Source: Colwellia sp. PAMC 20917 (GTDB lineage: Bacteria > Pseudomonadota > Gammaproteobacteria > Enterobacterales > Alteromonadaceae). Taken from it: a stretch of 64,000 nucleotides of DNA. Positions 9,578 to 17,835 of the stretch are shown here, in pieces. The position numbers were made by a program, and so were the translations under genes. The DNA is taken from positions 2,666,001 to 2,730,000 of the forward strand of contig NZ_CP014944.1 of assembly GCF_001767295.1 (NCBI RefSeq). Direction: 5' to 3'. The first letter of the stretch is position 1, and each line of letters begins with the position of its first letter. Below the pieces are notes generated by a model. It made no database searches. It saw nothing but the letters and a program-made list of their open reading frames with translations, and was not told where the DNA came from.

Positions 9578-10561
9578 ATGAACATCACGCCGCAAACGCC
9601 TACTCTGTCTATTCCTACTGCGGTTAATCCGCAAACGGATAGCTTGCGTCGTGAAAATAATATCCGCGAAGTTATTGCAAAACCAGCGGCCTCAAACCAG
9701 TCTGCAGCAGAAAAAGGGGTAGCTTCTGACAGAGAAAGAGGCAGAACCCCCGCACAGAATAATGAAAATGTTGATTTTGAAAGCATCCGCAAGCAAGCGG
9801 AATCAGCAACAAAAACGATTAGCGGTGATAGTAATCGCGAAAGTGGTTCATCGGAGCAACAATCTGCAGCTGAGACTTTTTTAGCAAACGAAAATGCTAT
9901 TGAAGATGATAGTGAAAATGGTCAAAATTCAGCAAGCTCCCCTGATGGCAAACCGGCTCCTAACAGTCGAGAAGCTTTTACCGAACAAAGAATTATTAAT
10001 GAGCTACAACTAAGAGATCAAGAAGTACGTGCTCATGAATTGGCACATGCTTCTGTCGGTGGCGCATCAACGGGCTCACCTTCATATACTTTTGAAATGG
10101 GTCCTGACGGAAAGAAATATGCTGTTGGTGGTGAAGTTTCAGTAGACCTTTCTACGGTTAATGGCGATCCAAGAGCAACCATAACGAAAATGCAAAAGGT
10201 CTATGCCGCCGCACTAGCACCTGCAGATCCATCAATTCAAGACACCCGTGTCGCAGCTTCAGCGTCGAGAGCTATTTTACAAGCGCAAACAGAGCTGGCC
10301 GCGATTAGTTCAGCAGAGACCAGTAAAGCAAAAAATGTAACGGTCCAAGGTAAGTCTAGTGATGTCTTTTCAGCAGAAGAAAATCAAGAAACAGAAGATT
10401 TTGATACGCTAGTTAATCGCACATTAGCGTCTCAGGACGAAATTATAGCTAACCGTGATAGCTCTGTTGATGAGCGAGCTTTAAGAATTGAAAGCCTCTA
10501 TGCTGGCATTACTCAAGCTTATGAAAAAGAGCCCAGTTTTCATTTCCAATTAACGGCCTAA
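9578..10561 (+). CDS. Putative metalloprotease, SprA-related family
   Basis: The 327-residue product has a long low-complexity N-terminal half (about residues 1-135, rich in Ser, Asn, Glu and Ala) and a conserved core from about 136 to 230. The core contains the zincin-like motif HELAHASVGG and the segment EMGPDGKKYAVGGEVSVD; this is the pattern I know as the SprA-related family (putative metalloprotease, CJM1_0395 type). The C-terminal third is helical. There is no signal peptide. It starts 3 bases after the upstream small gene. The biological role of the family is not established, so the protease label rests on the HExxH-like motif (HELAH). Confidence 0.75.
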   Translation: MNITPQTPTLSIPTAVNPQTDSLRRENNIREVIAKPAASNQSAAEKGVASDRERGRTPAQNNENVDFESIRKQAESATKTISGDSNRESGSSEQQSAAETFLANENAIEDDSENGQNSASSPDGKPAPNSREAFTEQRIINELQLRDQEVRAHELAHASVGGASTGSPSYTFEMGPDGKKYAVGGEVSVDLSTVNGDPRATITKMQKVYAAALAPADPSIQDTRVAASASRAILQAQTELAAISSAETSKAKNVTVQGKSSDVFSAEENQETEDFDTLVNRTLASQDEIIANRDSSVDERALRIESLYAGITQAYEKEPSFHFQLTA

Positions 10562-10603
10562 AACCTCTTAAGCCTAAACCTCTTAAGTTATTGCGCTATA
10601 AAG

Positions 10604-10639
10604 AAAAAGCCTCATTATTAATAAATAATGAGGCTTTTT
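10604..10639. terminator. Bidirectional rho-independent terminator
   Basis: A 15-base stem, with arms ending AAGCCTCATTATT and AATAATGAGGCTT around a 4-base loop, has T runs in both directions. It can end both the SprA-like operon on the plus strand and rph-pyrE on the minus strand. A short direct repeat, AAACCTCTTAAG then AAACCTCTTAAG, lies just before it (10561-10587). Confidence 0.85.
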
Positions 10640-10684
10640 ATTGTGCTTGTATCATTAAGCTAAAGTGATAGTAATGATTGTCAG

Positions 10685-11338
10685 CTAAATACCGTAATTC
10701 TCACGGTATTTATTAATACTCGCTAAACTTTTCGCTAATGTAGGTTGCAAAGCAAGGTTCTCTTCAAGGTAAGTGACCACGTCAGCTAGGGTAACAATGG
10801 CAATAACTTGTGTACCAAAGTCACGTTCAACTTCTTGAATAGCAGATAATTCACCTTGGCCTTTTTCTTGGCGGTCAAGAGCAATTAATACACCTGACAA
10901 TTGAGCGCCATGGGCCTTAATAATTTCCATTGATTCACGAATAGCAGTACCCGCAGTAATAACGTCGTCCACTAACATTATTTTACCTTGTAAAGGAGAG
11001 CCAACTAAGCTTCCACCTTCACCGTGAGTTTTTGCTTCCTTACGGTTAAAGCAATAAGGTATGTCCATACCGTGATGATCGGCTAATGCTACCGCAGTGG
11101 TGGTTGCAATTGGAATGCCCTTATAAGCTGGACCGAAAAGCAAATCAAACGCGATAGTAGAATCAACCAGTGCTTGTGCGTAAAAACGACCCAAGCGTGC
11201 TAAATCACCGCCGGTATTAAATAAACCCGCATTAAAAAAGTATGGACTTGTACGGCCTGACTTCAAAGTGAATTCACCAAAGCGTAGTACTTCTTTCGCT
11301 AGAGCAAATTCAATAAATTCACGTTGATAATCTTTCAT
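10685..11338 (-). CDS. pyrE: Orotate phosphoribosyltransferase
   Basis: PyrE transfers a phosphoribosyl group from PRPP to orotate, giving OMP, the fifth step of UMP synthesis. The 217-residue product has the PRPP-binding motif [13 protein letters not shown] and the N-terminal [14 protein letters not shown] segment typical of the enzyme. I prefer ATG at 11338 (MKDYQREF), preceded by GTGGGAATAAAG, over a GTG four codons earlier. It follows rph by 26 bases on the same strand, the conserved rph-pyrE operon. I see no attenuator hairpin with a T run in the short gap, unlike the E. coli operon. Confidence 0.97.
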   Translation of the reverse strand: MKDYQREFIEFALAKEVLRFGEFTLKSGRTSPYFFNAGLFNTGGDLARLGRFYAQALVDSTIAFDLLFGPAYKGIPIATTTAVALADHHGMDIPYCFNRKEAKTHGEGGSLVGSPLQGKIMLVDDVITAGTAIRESMEIIKAHGAQLSGVLIALDRQEKGQGELSAIQEVERDFGTQVIAIVTLADVVTYLEENLALQPTLAKSLASINKYRENYGI

Positions 11339-11364
11339 CTTTATTCCCACTTTAATCAGAGTGT

Positions 11365-12078
11365 TTAGCTAAGCGCTAACTTTTGTAAATCAAATAATTC
11401 GTTAATACTGTCTTTTGCTAACGCTAGCATATTGTGCATTTCATCAAAACTAAACGGCGCTTCTTCTGCTGTGCCTTGAATTTCAATCAATTTACCTGTG
11501 TCTGTCATAACGACATTCATATCGGTATCGGCAGCAGAATCTTCTGGGTAATCAAGATCCGAAACGGCTTCACCTTTATAAATACCAACAGAAACTGCTG
11601 CTATCATGTGCTTTAATGGATTAGTTTTAATAATATCTTTAGCGCGCATATAATTTAAAGCATCGACTAATGCGACACAAGCACCGGTAATTGAAGCAGT
11701 ACGTGTACCGCCATCAGCTTGTATAACATCGCAATCGACGCTAATGGTATTTTCACCTAGGGCTTTCAAATCGACAGCTGCGCGCAATGCACGAGCGATT
11801 AAACGAGATATTTCCAACGTACGACCACTTTGTTTACCGTTAGCTGCTTCTCTGCGCATACGAGTGTGTGTAGAGCGAGGTAACATGCCATACTCTGCTG
11901 TGATCCAACCTTTACCTTGTCCTTTTAAAAAACGTGGTACACCGACTTCTACTGAGGCAGTACAAATAACTTTGGTGTCGCCAAATTCAATTAATACTGA
12001 ACCTTCAGCATGAGTAGTAAATTGACGAGTAATGGTTACAGGACGTATTTGACCTGGAGTTCTGCCGCTTGGACGCAT
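11365..12078 (-). CDS. rph: Ribonuclease PH
   Basis: RNase PH is a phosphate-dependent 3'-5' exoribonuclease that trims tRNA precursors. The start [14 protein letters not shown] matches the family precisely, so ATG at 12078 is chosen; the frame stays open 21 codons further upstream but that region is not conserved. AGGT lies about 9 bases before the ATG. The product is 237 residues, the usual size, with the conserved RTxTxxMRRE-like stretch ([18 protein letters not shown]) and [14 protein letters not shown]. It is the first gene of the rph-pyrE operon. Confidence 0.97.
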   Translation of the reverse strand: MRPSGRTPGQIRPVTITRQFTTHAEGSVLIEFGDTKVICTASVEVGVPRFLKGQGKGWITAEYGMLPRSTHTRMRREAANGKQSGRTLEISRLIARALRAAVDLKALGENTISVDCDVIQADGGTRTASITGACVALVDALNYMRAKDIIKTNPLKHMIAAVSVGIYKGEAVSDLDYPEDSAADTDMNVVMTDTGKLIEIQGTAEEAPFSFDEMHNMLALAKDSINELFDLQKLALS

Positions 12079-12232
12079 GTTAATATACCTATGGTGAAAT
12101 AATTGTTGCGCATTATAATCGTTCAGCAACAAATTTGACATAATGACGTGAAAACAATTTGAAATATAGTTAGTCTAATTAGGGTCTAGTTAGCAGTACT
12201 TTACAATATCCTAATTTATATTGAGTCTATTT

Positions 12233-12730
12233 ATGAAAAGCTTTGTTGTGTTAATGCTTGTTACTTTCGCCTCTTTTTTGTTAATAACACCCGCCTCAGC
12301 CATTAACGCTGATGATTTACCTAAATACAGTAAAGTCTATGATGAAAAAAGCGATCCCTTTAAAGATGCGAATGCGGCAATAAAGCTTGCTCAAAAAACT
12401 CAGCGTAATGTGCTAATCGAAATTGGTGGTAACTGGTGCAGTTGGTGTAAAAAAATGGATGTTTTTTTGGCTGAAAACCCTGAGGTTTATCAGAAGCTCC
12501 ATAGTGAGTTTGTCTTGTTAAAAATAAGCGTCAGTGACAGTAATGAAAATGAAGCGTTTATGAAATCTTTACCACCCGTTTTAGGCTATCCTCATATGTA
12601 CGTATCAACAAGTAGCGGTAAAATGCTTTTATCAAAAGATACTGCCGAATTACTCGTTGGTGAACAATATTCTAAAGAACAGTGGTTAGCCTTTCTTAAT
12701 AAATGGCAAAGCAGTGAGACAAAAGGATAA
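12233..12730 (+). CDS. Exported thioredoxin-like protein (CSWC active site)
   Basis: The product (165 residues from ATG 12233) has a signal peptide, MKSFVVLMLVTFASFLLITP then ASA, and a thioredoxin-fold domain with the redox motif GNWCSWCKKMD near residues 70-80. It should act in the periplasm as a thiol-disulfide protein. An in-frame TTG at 12221 is less likely as start. Only 4 bases separate its stop from the ATG of the Tat-exported subunit gene, so it belongs to the dehydrogenase operon. It may keep cysteines of the flavoprotein complex reduced or assist cofactor assembly; that role is inferred. Confidence 0.85.
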   Translation: MKSFVVLMLVTFASFLLITPASAINADDLPKYSKVYDEKSDPFKDANAAIKLAQKTQRNVLIEIGGNWCSWCKKMDVFLAENPEVYQKLHSEFVLLKISVSDSNENEAFMKSLPPVLGYPHMYVSTSSGKMLLSKDTAELLVGEQYSKEQWLAFLNKWQSSETKG

Positions 12731-12734
12731 ATCA

Positions 12735-13454
12735 ATGTCAGGTACAGCATTAAATAAAATCAACAGCTTCTTTGATAAAAATTATCAAACACCATCTTGG
12801 TTATCACATAAGTTTTCTCGTCGTAAATTATTGAAATCAGCGGCGGGAGCAACGGCAATCTCTGCACTTCCTGCGGTAGCGTTCAGTCAACATGAAAAAG
12901 ATAAAGTGTTTGAGACTTTGCAGGCAGAGCCTTGGTTAACCTTGAATGCCGTGGTTGATCATCTCTTACCAGAATCAAGTAGTGGTCCAAGCGCCAAAGA
13001 GTTACAAGTCGTTGTTTATTTATATAACGTTGTTTATCAGCAACCCACTGAAAAAAGTGAAATTGACTTTATTTTTAAAGGTGTCGGTTGGTTAAATGGT
13101 TATACAAAAAACCAATTACAAAAAACCTTTACTGAGTTAAGCAAAGTCGAAAAAGAAACCATGTTACGAGGGATAAGTGGCTCGAGAGCTGGCGAAAACT
13201 GGCTCAATAATCTACTGGGTTATATTTTTGAAGCTATGTTATCGCCACCCGCTTATGGCGGTAATCCAAAAGGCACAGGTTGGCAATGGCTAGAGCATCA
13301 AGCGGGCTTTCCATTACCTGAAGCGGGTCAACGTTATTTCGAGTTACCCAAACGTTCGGTGACCGGTGATAAAAGTGCCAACAACATTATTCAATCAAAA
13401 GACTTATTAGCAAATAAAAAGTGGTCGACAGTTAAAGGAAGTAACAAAGCATGA
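12735..13454 (+). CDS. Tat-exported gluconate 2-dehydrogenase subunit 3 family protein
   Basis: This product of about 239 residues carries a Tat signal: SRRKLLKSAAGATAISALPA near residues 28-47, ending in AVAFSQ. The mature part matches the Gluconate_2-dh3 family: WLTLNAVVDHLLPES near its start and the SPPAYGGNPKGTGWQWLEH segment. These small subunits pair with GMC flavoprotein dehydrogenases and carry them out of the cell by Tat as a complex. The start ATG 12735 has AAAGGA upstream. The stop codon overlaps the next start by 4 bases (ATGA), so translation is coupled to the large subunit. Confidence 0.88.
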   Translation: MSGTALNKINSFFDKNYQTPSWLSHKFSRRKLLKSAAGATAISALPAVAFSQHEKDKVFETLQAEPWLTLNAVVDHLLPESSSGPSAKELQVVVYLYNVVYQQPTEKSEIDFIFKGVGWLNGYTKNQLQKTFTELSKVEKETMLRGISGSRAGENWLNNLLGYIFEAMLSPPAYGGNPKGTGWQWLEHQAGFPLPEAGQRYFELPKRSVTGDKSANNIIQSKDLLANKKWSTVKGSNKA

Positions 13455-15160
13455 GTTTTGATATTTGCATAGTTGGTAGTGGTGCAGGGGCCTCACCTGT
13501 CGCTTATACATTAGCTAAAGCGGGCGCTAAAGTATTAATACTGGAAAAAGGTCCGTGGTTAACCGAGAAAGAATTTTTCAAAGATGAATTAGCGATTAGT
13601 TTACGTGATGCTTATAATCCCAAACTGGCTGATGAACAGCATGTTATTGAAGAAGAATATCAAACCGCTGACGGAGAAAACTATTGGCAAGGCGAGCCAA
13701 CAAGTGAGTCGGGCTGGAGCTTCTGGAACGGTAATGTTGTCGGTGGTTCATCTAACTTTATGAGTGGTTATTTTCATCGATTAAAGCCGGTAGATTTTAA
13801 GTTAAAGTCAACCTTTGGTGATATTGAAGGCGCTAATATTGTCGATTGGCCGATCAGTTATCACGAGCTTGAACCTTTTTATGCGCAAGTAGAACGAGAT
13901 GTTGGTGTCTCGGGGAAAGTTGTTTCACACCCTCATCAAGAACCACGCTCAACCGATTTCCCATACCCGCCATTAGTTGATCATCAAGTATCAGACTGGA
14001 TTGACAAAGCAGCAAAAAATATTGGCTATCACTCAATGCCAGTACCTCGTGCCATCTTATCGACTCCAGCCATGGGACGAAAAAGTTGCGAGTATTCAGG
14101 GTATTGTAGTAGCTATGGTTGTTCAACCGGTGCCAAAGGTAGTGGTCGAGCTGCTTTGTTAAACCATGCTGTGGCAACGGGAAATTTAACCATTAAAGCG
14201 AATGCTAAGGTTTATCATATAGCGAGTGATGATGAAGGTAAAATATCTGCCATCCATTATTACGACTCACAAGGTCGAGAACAAAAAGCCACAGCAAAAA
14301 TTTATGTTGTTGCTTGTCAAGCGGTTGAAACATCACGTTTATTGCTGGCTTCCAAAGGGAAAAAATTCCCACAAGGGCTTGCGAACAATAGCGGTCAAGT
14401 GGGTAAAAATTTAGTGTTTAGTGGTGGAGGTACCGGTAAGGGAGACTTTTTGTTTGCTGATTTAACAACGCAAAAGCAAGCTCAATTAAAGCAAGTGGGC
14501 CCTTTTATAAATCGTGCTTTGCAAGACTGGTATCAAATTGACGATAAAAGTTTCTCTGGTGCTAATCAACAAGGTCAAGCGAAAGGCGGCACCATAGACT
14601 TTCTTTTTTATCAAAACCCTATTGCTCGTGCACAAGGGCAACAATTTAATGATGCAAATGAGTTAGTGTGGGGCGAGCAATTACAGAAAAACTTAAAAGA
14701 AGAATTTACCACTTATAAAACCTTACGTTTTGAAGTCTTTAATGACTGGTTACCCACCGACGATTGTTTTGTTAGTTTAGACACGGAAGTCACTGATAAA
14801 TGGGGACAAGCAGTCGCCAAGGTAAGAATTGGTGCACACCAACATGATAGGGTGGTTGGAGAGTATCTAGCGGAGAAAGGCAAGAAGTTGCTGGAAAGTA
14901 TGGGTGCAAAAAATATTACTAGCTCTGTCAGCAGCTACCCGCCAACAAACTTAATGGCAGGAGGTTGCCGGTTCGGTAACGACCCCAAAACATCGGTATT
15001 GAATAAATACTGTCAAGCCCATGAAGTCAATAATTTATATGTTACCGATGGCTCATTTATGCCCACAGGCGGTAGTGTTCCCTACACGTTTACCATTTAT
15101 GCCAATGCATTTCGAGTTGCAGAGCATATTAAACACCGTTGGCAAGAGTCTATCATTTAG
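13451..15160 (+). CDS. GMC family FAD-dependent oxidoreductase (dehydrogenase large subunit)
   Basis: The 569-residue flavoprotein begins with the FAD-binding Rossmann motif IVGSGAGASPVAYTLAKAGA and has the WGGSSxxN-like segment GNVVGGSSNFMSGYF. A cysteine cluster C-x5-C-x4-C (CEYSGYCSSYGC) resembles the iron-sulfur ligand region of FAD-dependent sugar dehydrogenases. It has no signal peptide, so export would depend on the Tat-bearing partner gene, which it overlaps by 4 bases. Near the C-terminus the usual catalytic His and Asn positions of GMC enzymes read as TNLMAGGCRFG and SVPYTFTI, which lack both residues by eye. No cytochrome c subunit gene follows. Substrate unknown; sugar or sugar acid is likely. 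Confidence 0.85.
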   Translation: MSFDICIVGSGAGASPVAYTLAKAGAKVLILEKGPWLTEKEFFKDELAISLRDAYNPKLADEQHVIEEEYQTADGENYWQGEPTSESGWSFWNGNVVGGSSNFMSGYFHRLKPVDFKLKSTFGDIEGANIVDWPISYHELEPFYAQVERDVGVSGKVVSHPHQEPRSTDFPYPPLVDHQVSDWIDKAAKNIGYHSMPVPRAILSTPAMGRKSCEYSGYCSSYGCSTGAKGSGRAALLNHAVATGNLTIKANAKVYHIASDDEGKISAIHYYDSQGREQKATAKIYVVACQAVETSRLLLASKGKKFPQGLANNSGQVGKNLVFSGGGTGKGDFLFADLTTQKQAQLKQVGPFINRALQDWYQIDDKSFSGANQQGQAKGGTIDFLFYQNPIARAQGQQFNDANELVWGEQLQKNLKEEFTTYKTLRFEVFNDWLPTDDCFVSLDTEVTDKWGQAVAKVRIGAHQHDRVVGEYLAEKGKKLLESMGAKNITSSVSSYPPTNLMAGGCRFGNDPKTSVLNKYCQAHEVNNLYVTDGSFMPTGGSVPYTFTIYANAFRVAEHIKHRWQESII

Positions 15161-15179
15161 CCATTGTTATTGGGGGGGT

Positions 15180-15215
15180 GTTGTGAGGAGATAGAAGCAT
15201 TCCCTCACAACAGTT
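15180..15215 (+). terminator. Probable terminator after the GMC operon
   Basis: GTTGTGAGG (15180-15188) pairs perfectly with CCTCACAAC (15203-15211) around a 14-base loop. The T run after it is weak (AGTTTATT), so factor-independent termination is not certain. A run of seven G (15172-15178) lies just before it. The rest of 15216-15397 holds no gene that I can see. Confidence 0.5.
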
Positions 15216-15397
15216 TATTGATTAGGTTTTAACGAGACATCAATTTTCTAAGGCTAATCGACGAGTCTGATCTGAATTCGCTATAGCCACGTATTACTGC
15301 ACAGTTTAATTATAACTTGGTGTAATAAATTGCTAATCAAAGCGAATGTTATTATTACACTTAATTCGTTTGTCCGATAACGAGGAGTAATACAGTA

Positions 15398-16003
15398 TTG
15401 TTAGCACATAAACCATTAGGGGTGATATTTGATCTCGACAACACCTTGGTCTCTTCATCTTTAGATTTTGACAGTATAAGAGCTTCCTTGGGGTGTCCAA
15501 AAGGCATAGATTTATTAGATTTTATTGATGCTTTACCCGAACATCATCAAGTTGAAGCTCATGAGGTGATAGTAGAATATGAAATAAATGATGCTATGAC
15601 AGCAAATAAGTTGGCGGGAACCGACCAAATTTTAACTTTATTAGCTGAGTTGTCTTTACCTTGTGCGATTGTTACCAGAAATTGTCGACAAGCAGCGACG
15701 ATAAAAGTAAAAAACAATAATATCGATATTGAGATATTACTGACCCGAGAAGATCACAAAGCTAAACCAGCCCCTGATGCGTTACTACATTTAGCTGAGC
15801 TTTGGCAGATAGCCCCTGAAAACTTATTGTATGTTGGTGATTATTTATATGACTTGCAAGCGGCGCGAAATGCTAACACCATGTCTTGTCTTATCAATTA
15901 TGGTATAACAGCAAGCTATGAAAATTTGGCAGATGTTGTCGTTCACGACCTTAATGAATTAAGCGAGACAATTAAGCAAGTATCGATTGTAGAACATGCA
16001 TAA
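15398..16003 (+). CDS. HAD superfamily phosphatase (phosphoglycolate-phosphatase-like)
   Basis: The 201-residue product shows the HAD motifs in order: FDLDNTL with the nucleophile Asp (motif I, residues 11-17), CAIVTRN (motif II), a motif III lysine in KAKPAPDALL, and YVGDYLYDLQAA (motif IV). A small helical cap lies between motifs I and II, the subclass IA pattern. Such enzymes hydrolyse phosphomonoesters; the substrate is unknown. The only initiator in place is TTG at 15398, with GAGGAG about 10 bases upstream. The stop codon lies inside a hairpin shared with the convergent yceH. Confidence 0.85.
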   Translation: MLAHKPLGVIFDLDNTLVSSSLDFDSIRASLGCPKGIDLLDFIDALPEHHQVEAHEVIVEYEINDAMTANKLAGTDQILTLLAELSLPCAIVTRNCRQAATIKVKNNNIDIEILLTREDHKAKPAPDALLHLAELWQIAPENLLYVGDYLYDLQAARNANTMSCLINYGITASYENLADVVVHDLNELSETIKQVSIVEHA

Positions 16004-16025
16004 TGGAACTATCTGCATGTTCTTT
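15991..16025. terminator. Hairpin between convergent HAD and yceH genes
   Basis: GAACATGCA (15991-15999) pairs perfectly with TGCATGTTC (16013-16021), followed by a short T-rich stretch. It includes the HAD stop codon. A terminator role is likely but the T run is short. Confidence 0.5.
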
Positions 16026-16057
16026 ACTTAAGACCTGCATGCGCAGTAAATCGTTAA

Positions 16058-16723
16058 TTACTTATTTTCAAGTAATGCTGTTAGACATGATACTTGTTCG
16101 CTCAATACGGTAACTTGCCTTTCTAGATCTGCTACTCTTTGCTCCAGACGAGGCTGATTTTCAGATGAACTATCGTCTATATCGACAATGTTAGTATCAG
16201 CTAATTGATTTTCATGGGTATCAGAAAGTAAATGAACGTAGCGAGAATCACGTTTGCCAGGCTCTCGCGCTAGCTTTTTGACTAATATCTTACTGTTTAA
16301 ATTTTGCAATTGATGCAAAGTCGTTTCAACTTCACTGACATCGGTAAAGTCAGCTAAACGATTGGTACGAGTTCTTAACTCTCCCGGGGTTTGCGGCCCT
16401 CTTAGTAATAACACACAAATAATGGCTTTTTGCTGGCGTGTAAATTTTAAATGACCAAACTCAGTATCACAAAAACGATGAAAATATTTATTTACCCTTA
16501 CCGAAGCTTTTCTATCTACCATTAATTGATTCATTTCTACCAATTCATCAACTAAGTTTTGCACATCACTTTCAGAAAAGTTCGTTACCGGCTCACGGTT
16601 ACTTTTTTGATTACAGCCTAGGGTAATACCATTTAATGAGAGTGGGTATTGCTCAGGTGTTGTGATTTCTTTCTCAAGCATTACACCAATAATGCGGCAT
16701 TGGTTGGCGGATAGTGTGATCAT
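16058..16723 (-). CDS. YceH family protein (UPF0502/DUF480)
   Basis: The 221-residue protein matches the YceH family: LSANQCRIIGVMLEKEITTPEQYPLSLN at the start, the GCNQKSNREPV segment, and LRGPQTPGELRTRTNRLADF. The family has two winged-helix domains, which suggests nucleic-acid binding, but its function is unknown. The C-terminal 30 residues form a coiled-coil heptad pattern (LEQRVADLERQVTVLSEQVS). It appears to be a single-gene unit, convergent with the HAD gene. Confidence 0.9.
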   Translation of the reverse strand: MITLSANQCRIIGVMLEKEITTPEQYPLSLNGITLGCNQKSNREPVTNFSESDVQNLVDELVEMNQLMVDRKASVRVNKYFHRFCDTEFGHLKFTRQQKAIICVLLLRGPQTPGELRTRTNRLADFTDVSEVETTLHQLQNLNSKILVKKLAREPGKRDSRYVHLLSDTHENQLADTNIVDIDDSSSENQPRLEQRVADLERQVTVLSEQVSCLTALLENK

Positions 16724-16809
16724 TTTTAAAGTTTCCTGACAAAAGTCTTTGCTGATGTTATACCAAGCTATGTCTATATTTACTATGTTAAGTTGTTTTA
16801 TCAGCCATA

Positions 16810-16838
16810 AAAAAAGCCATAGTTTGCTATGGCTTTTA
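16810..16838 (-). terminator. Rho-independent terminator after yicC
   Basis: AAAAGCCATAG and CTATGGCTTTT form an 11-base stem with loop TTTG. Read on the minus strand it is followed by a run of T, 24 bases after the yicC stop. Confidence 0.8.
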
Positions 16839-16861
16839 AAAGAATAAGACCTACTTAATAT

Positions 16862-17725
16862 CTATTCTATATTCGCGATCTGCTCACGCATTTGCTCGAT
16901 AAGTACTTTTAGTTCTACGGCTGCATTGGTGGTATCAACATTAATCGATTTAGATCCTAAGGTATTCGCTTCACGATTAAATTCTTGCATCATAAAATCT
17001 AGGCGACGACCTTGTGCACCGCCTTTTGTCAGGATGCTTCTTGTCTCTTTTACATGGCTAAATAGGCGATCAAGTTCTTCGTCAACATCCATTTTTTGCG
17101 CAAGTAATACTAGCTCTTGTTCAACTCGGCTTGAATCTAGCTCAATTTTGGCGTCAGTGAATTTATCGGTGATCCGCTTACGCTGCCATGCAATGATTTC
17201 AGGCATAAATGCTTTTACTTTGTCTGACTGCTCAATAATACCTTCAAGACGTTGTTCAATTAATACTTTTAAGTTTTCTCCTTCACTTGCCCGAGCATCA
17301 ATAAAGTCTTTTAGCGCTTGTTCAAATCCTTCCAAAATTTCCTTTTGAATGTTGGTCATATCGGCTTCTTCAGCTTCCATGACACCAGGCCATCGCATGA
17401 TTTCTAAAGGATTTAATTGACTATTAAGTGTTTGTTCGTTTATCCAACCTGCGTGCTGCAGCAGTTGTTCAGCTAAGCCTTTATTAAGTGATAAATTGTT
17501 TTTTGCTGATGGGTTAGCATTGAAACGCAAACTGCACTCTACTTTGCCACGATTTAATTGTTTACGAAATCGCTCGCGCAATGCCGGTTCAATGCTACGA
17601 AATTGTTCTGGTAAACGGAAGTAAGTTTCCAAAAATCGTTGATTTACAGATCGAATTTCCCAAACTGCATTACCCCAATCACCTTTCACTTCAAAGCGAG
17701 AAAAAGCCGTCATACTATGGATCAT
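16862..17725 (-). CDS. yicC: YicC family endoribonuclease
   Basis: The 287-residue product starts with the family signature MIHSMTAFSR and ends with the conserved segment GAQGRRLDFMMQEFNREANT then LGSKS. YicC-type proteins are endoribonucleases; in E. coli overexpressed YicC promotes decay of the small RNA RyhB. It is a single-gene unit here with its own terminator. In many gammaproteobacteria rph and pyrE lie next to yicC; here they are about 4.8 kb away, separated by unrelated genes, which may mark an old insertion or rearrangement. Confidence 0.93.
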   Translation of the reverse strand: MIHSMTAFSRFEVKGDWGNAVWEIRSVNQRFLETYFRLPEQFRSIEPALRERFRKQLNRGKVECSLRFNANPSAKNNLSLNKGLAEQLLQHAGWINEQTLNSQLNPLEIMRWPGVMEAEEADMTNIQKEILEGFEQALKDFIDARASEGENLKVLIEQRLEGIIEQSDKVKAFMPEIIAWQRKRITDKFTDAKIELDSSRVEQELVLLAQKMDVDEELDRLFSHVKETRSILTKGGAQGRRLDFMMQEFNREANTLGSKSINVDTTNAAVELKVLIEQMREQIANIE

Positions 17726-17835
17726 ATTGTTGTCCGTTTACTGAATCTAAAAATTAAGGTAATTATGCCAAACGCGTAATCAGGTAGCTACTATATTTTA
17801 TACGCTTAAAGAATGAATTTCTATTTATACGAGGG

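Noticed and set aside
9526-9792. Open frame of 88 codons on the minus strand across the small rod-like gene and its neighbour
   Set aside because: It overlaps two well-supported plus-strand genes, has no ribosome binding site or family motif, and is a shadow frame.
12173-12193. GTCTAATTAG and GTCTAGTTAG tandem elements upstream of the thioredoxin-like gene
   Set aside because: Low-complexity A/T-rich repeat with one mismatch; no known regulator motif.
13854-14177. 107-codon minus-strand frame opposite the GMC gene
   Set aside because: Composition and lack of start signals fit a shadow of the GMC coding sequence.
16926-17348. 140-codon plus-strand frame opposite yicC
   Set aside because: Entirely antisense to a conserved gene; its Ser/Arg-rich composition is typical of a shadow frame.
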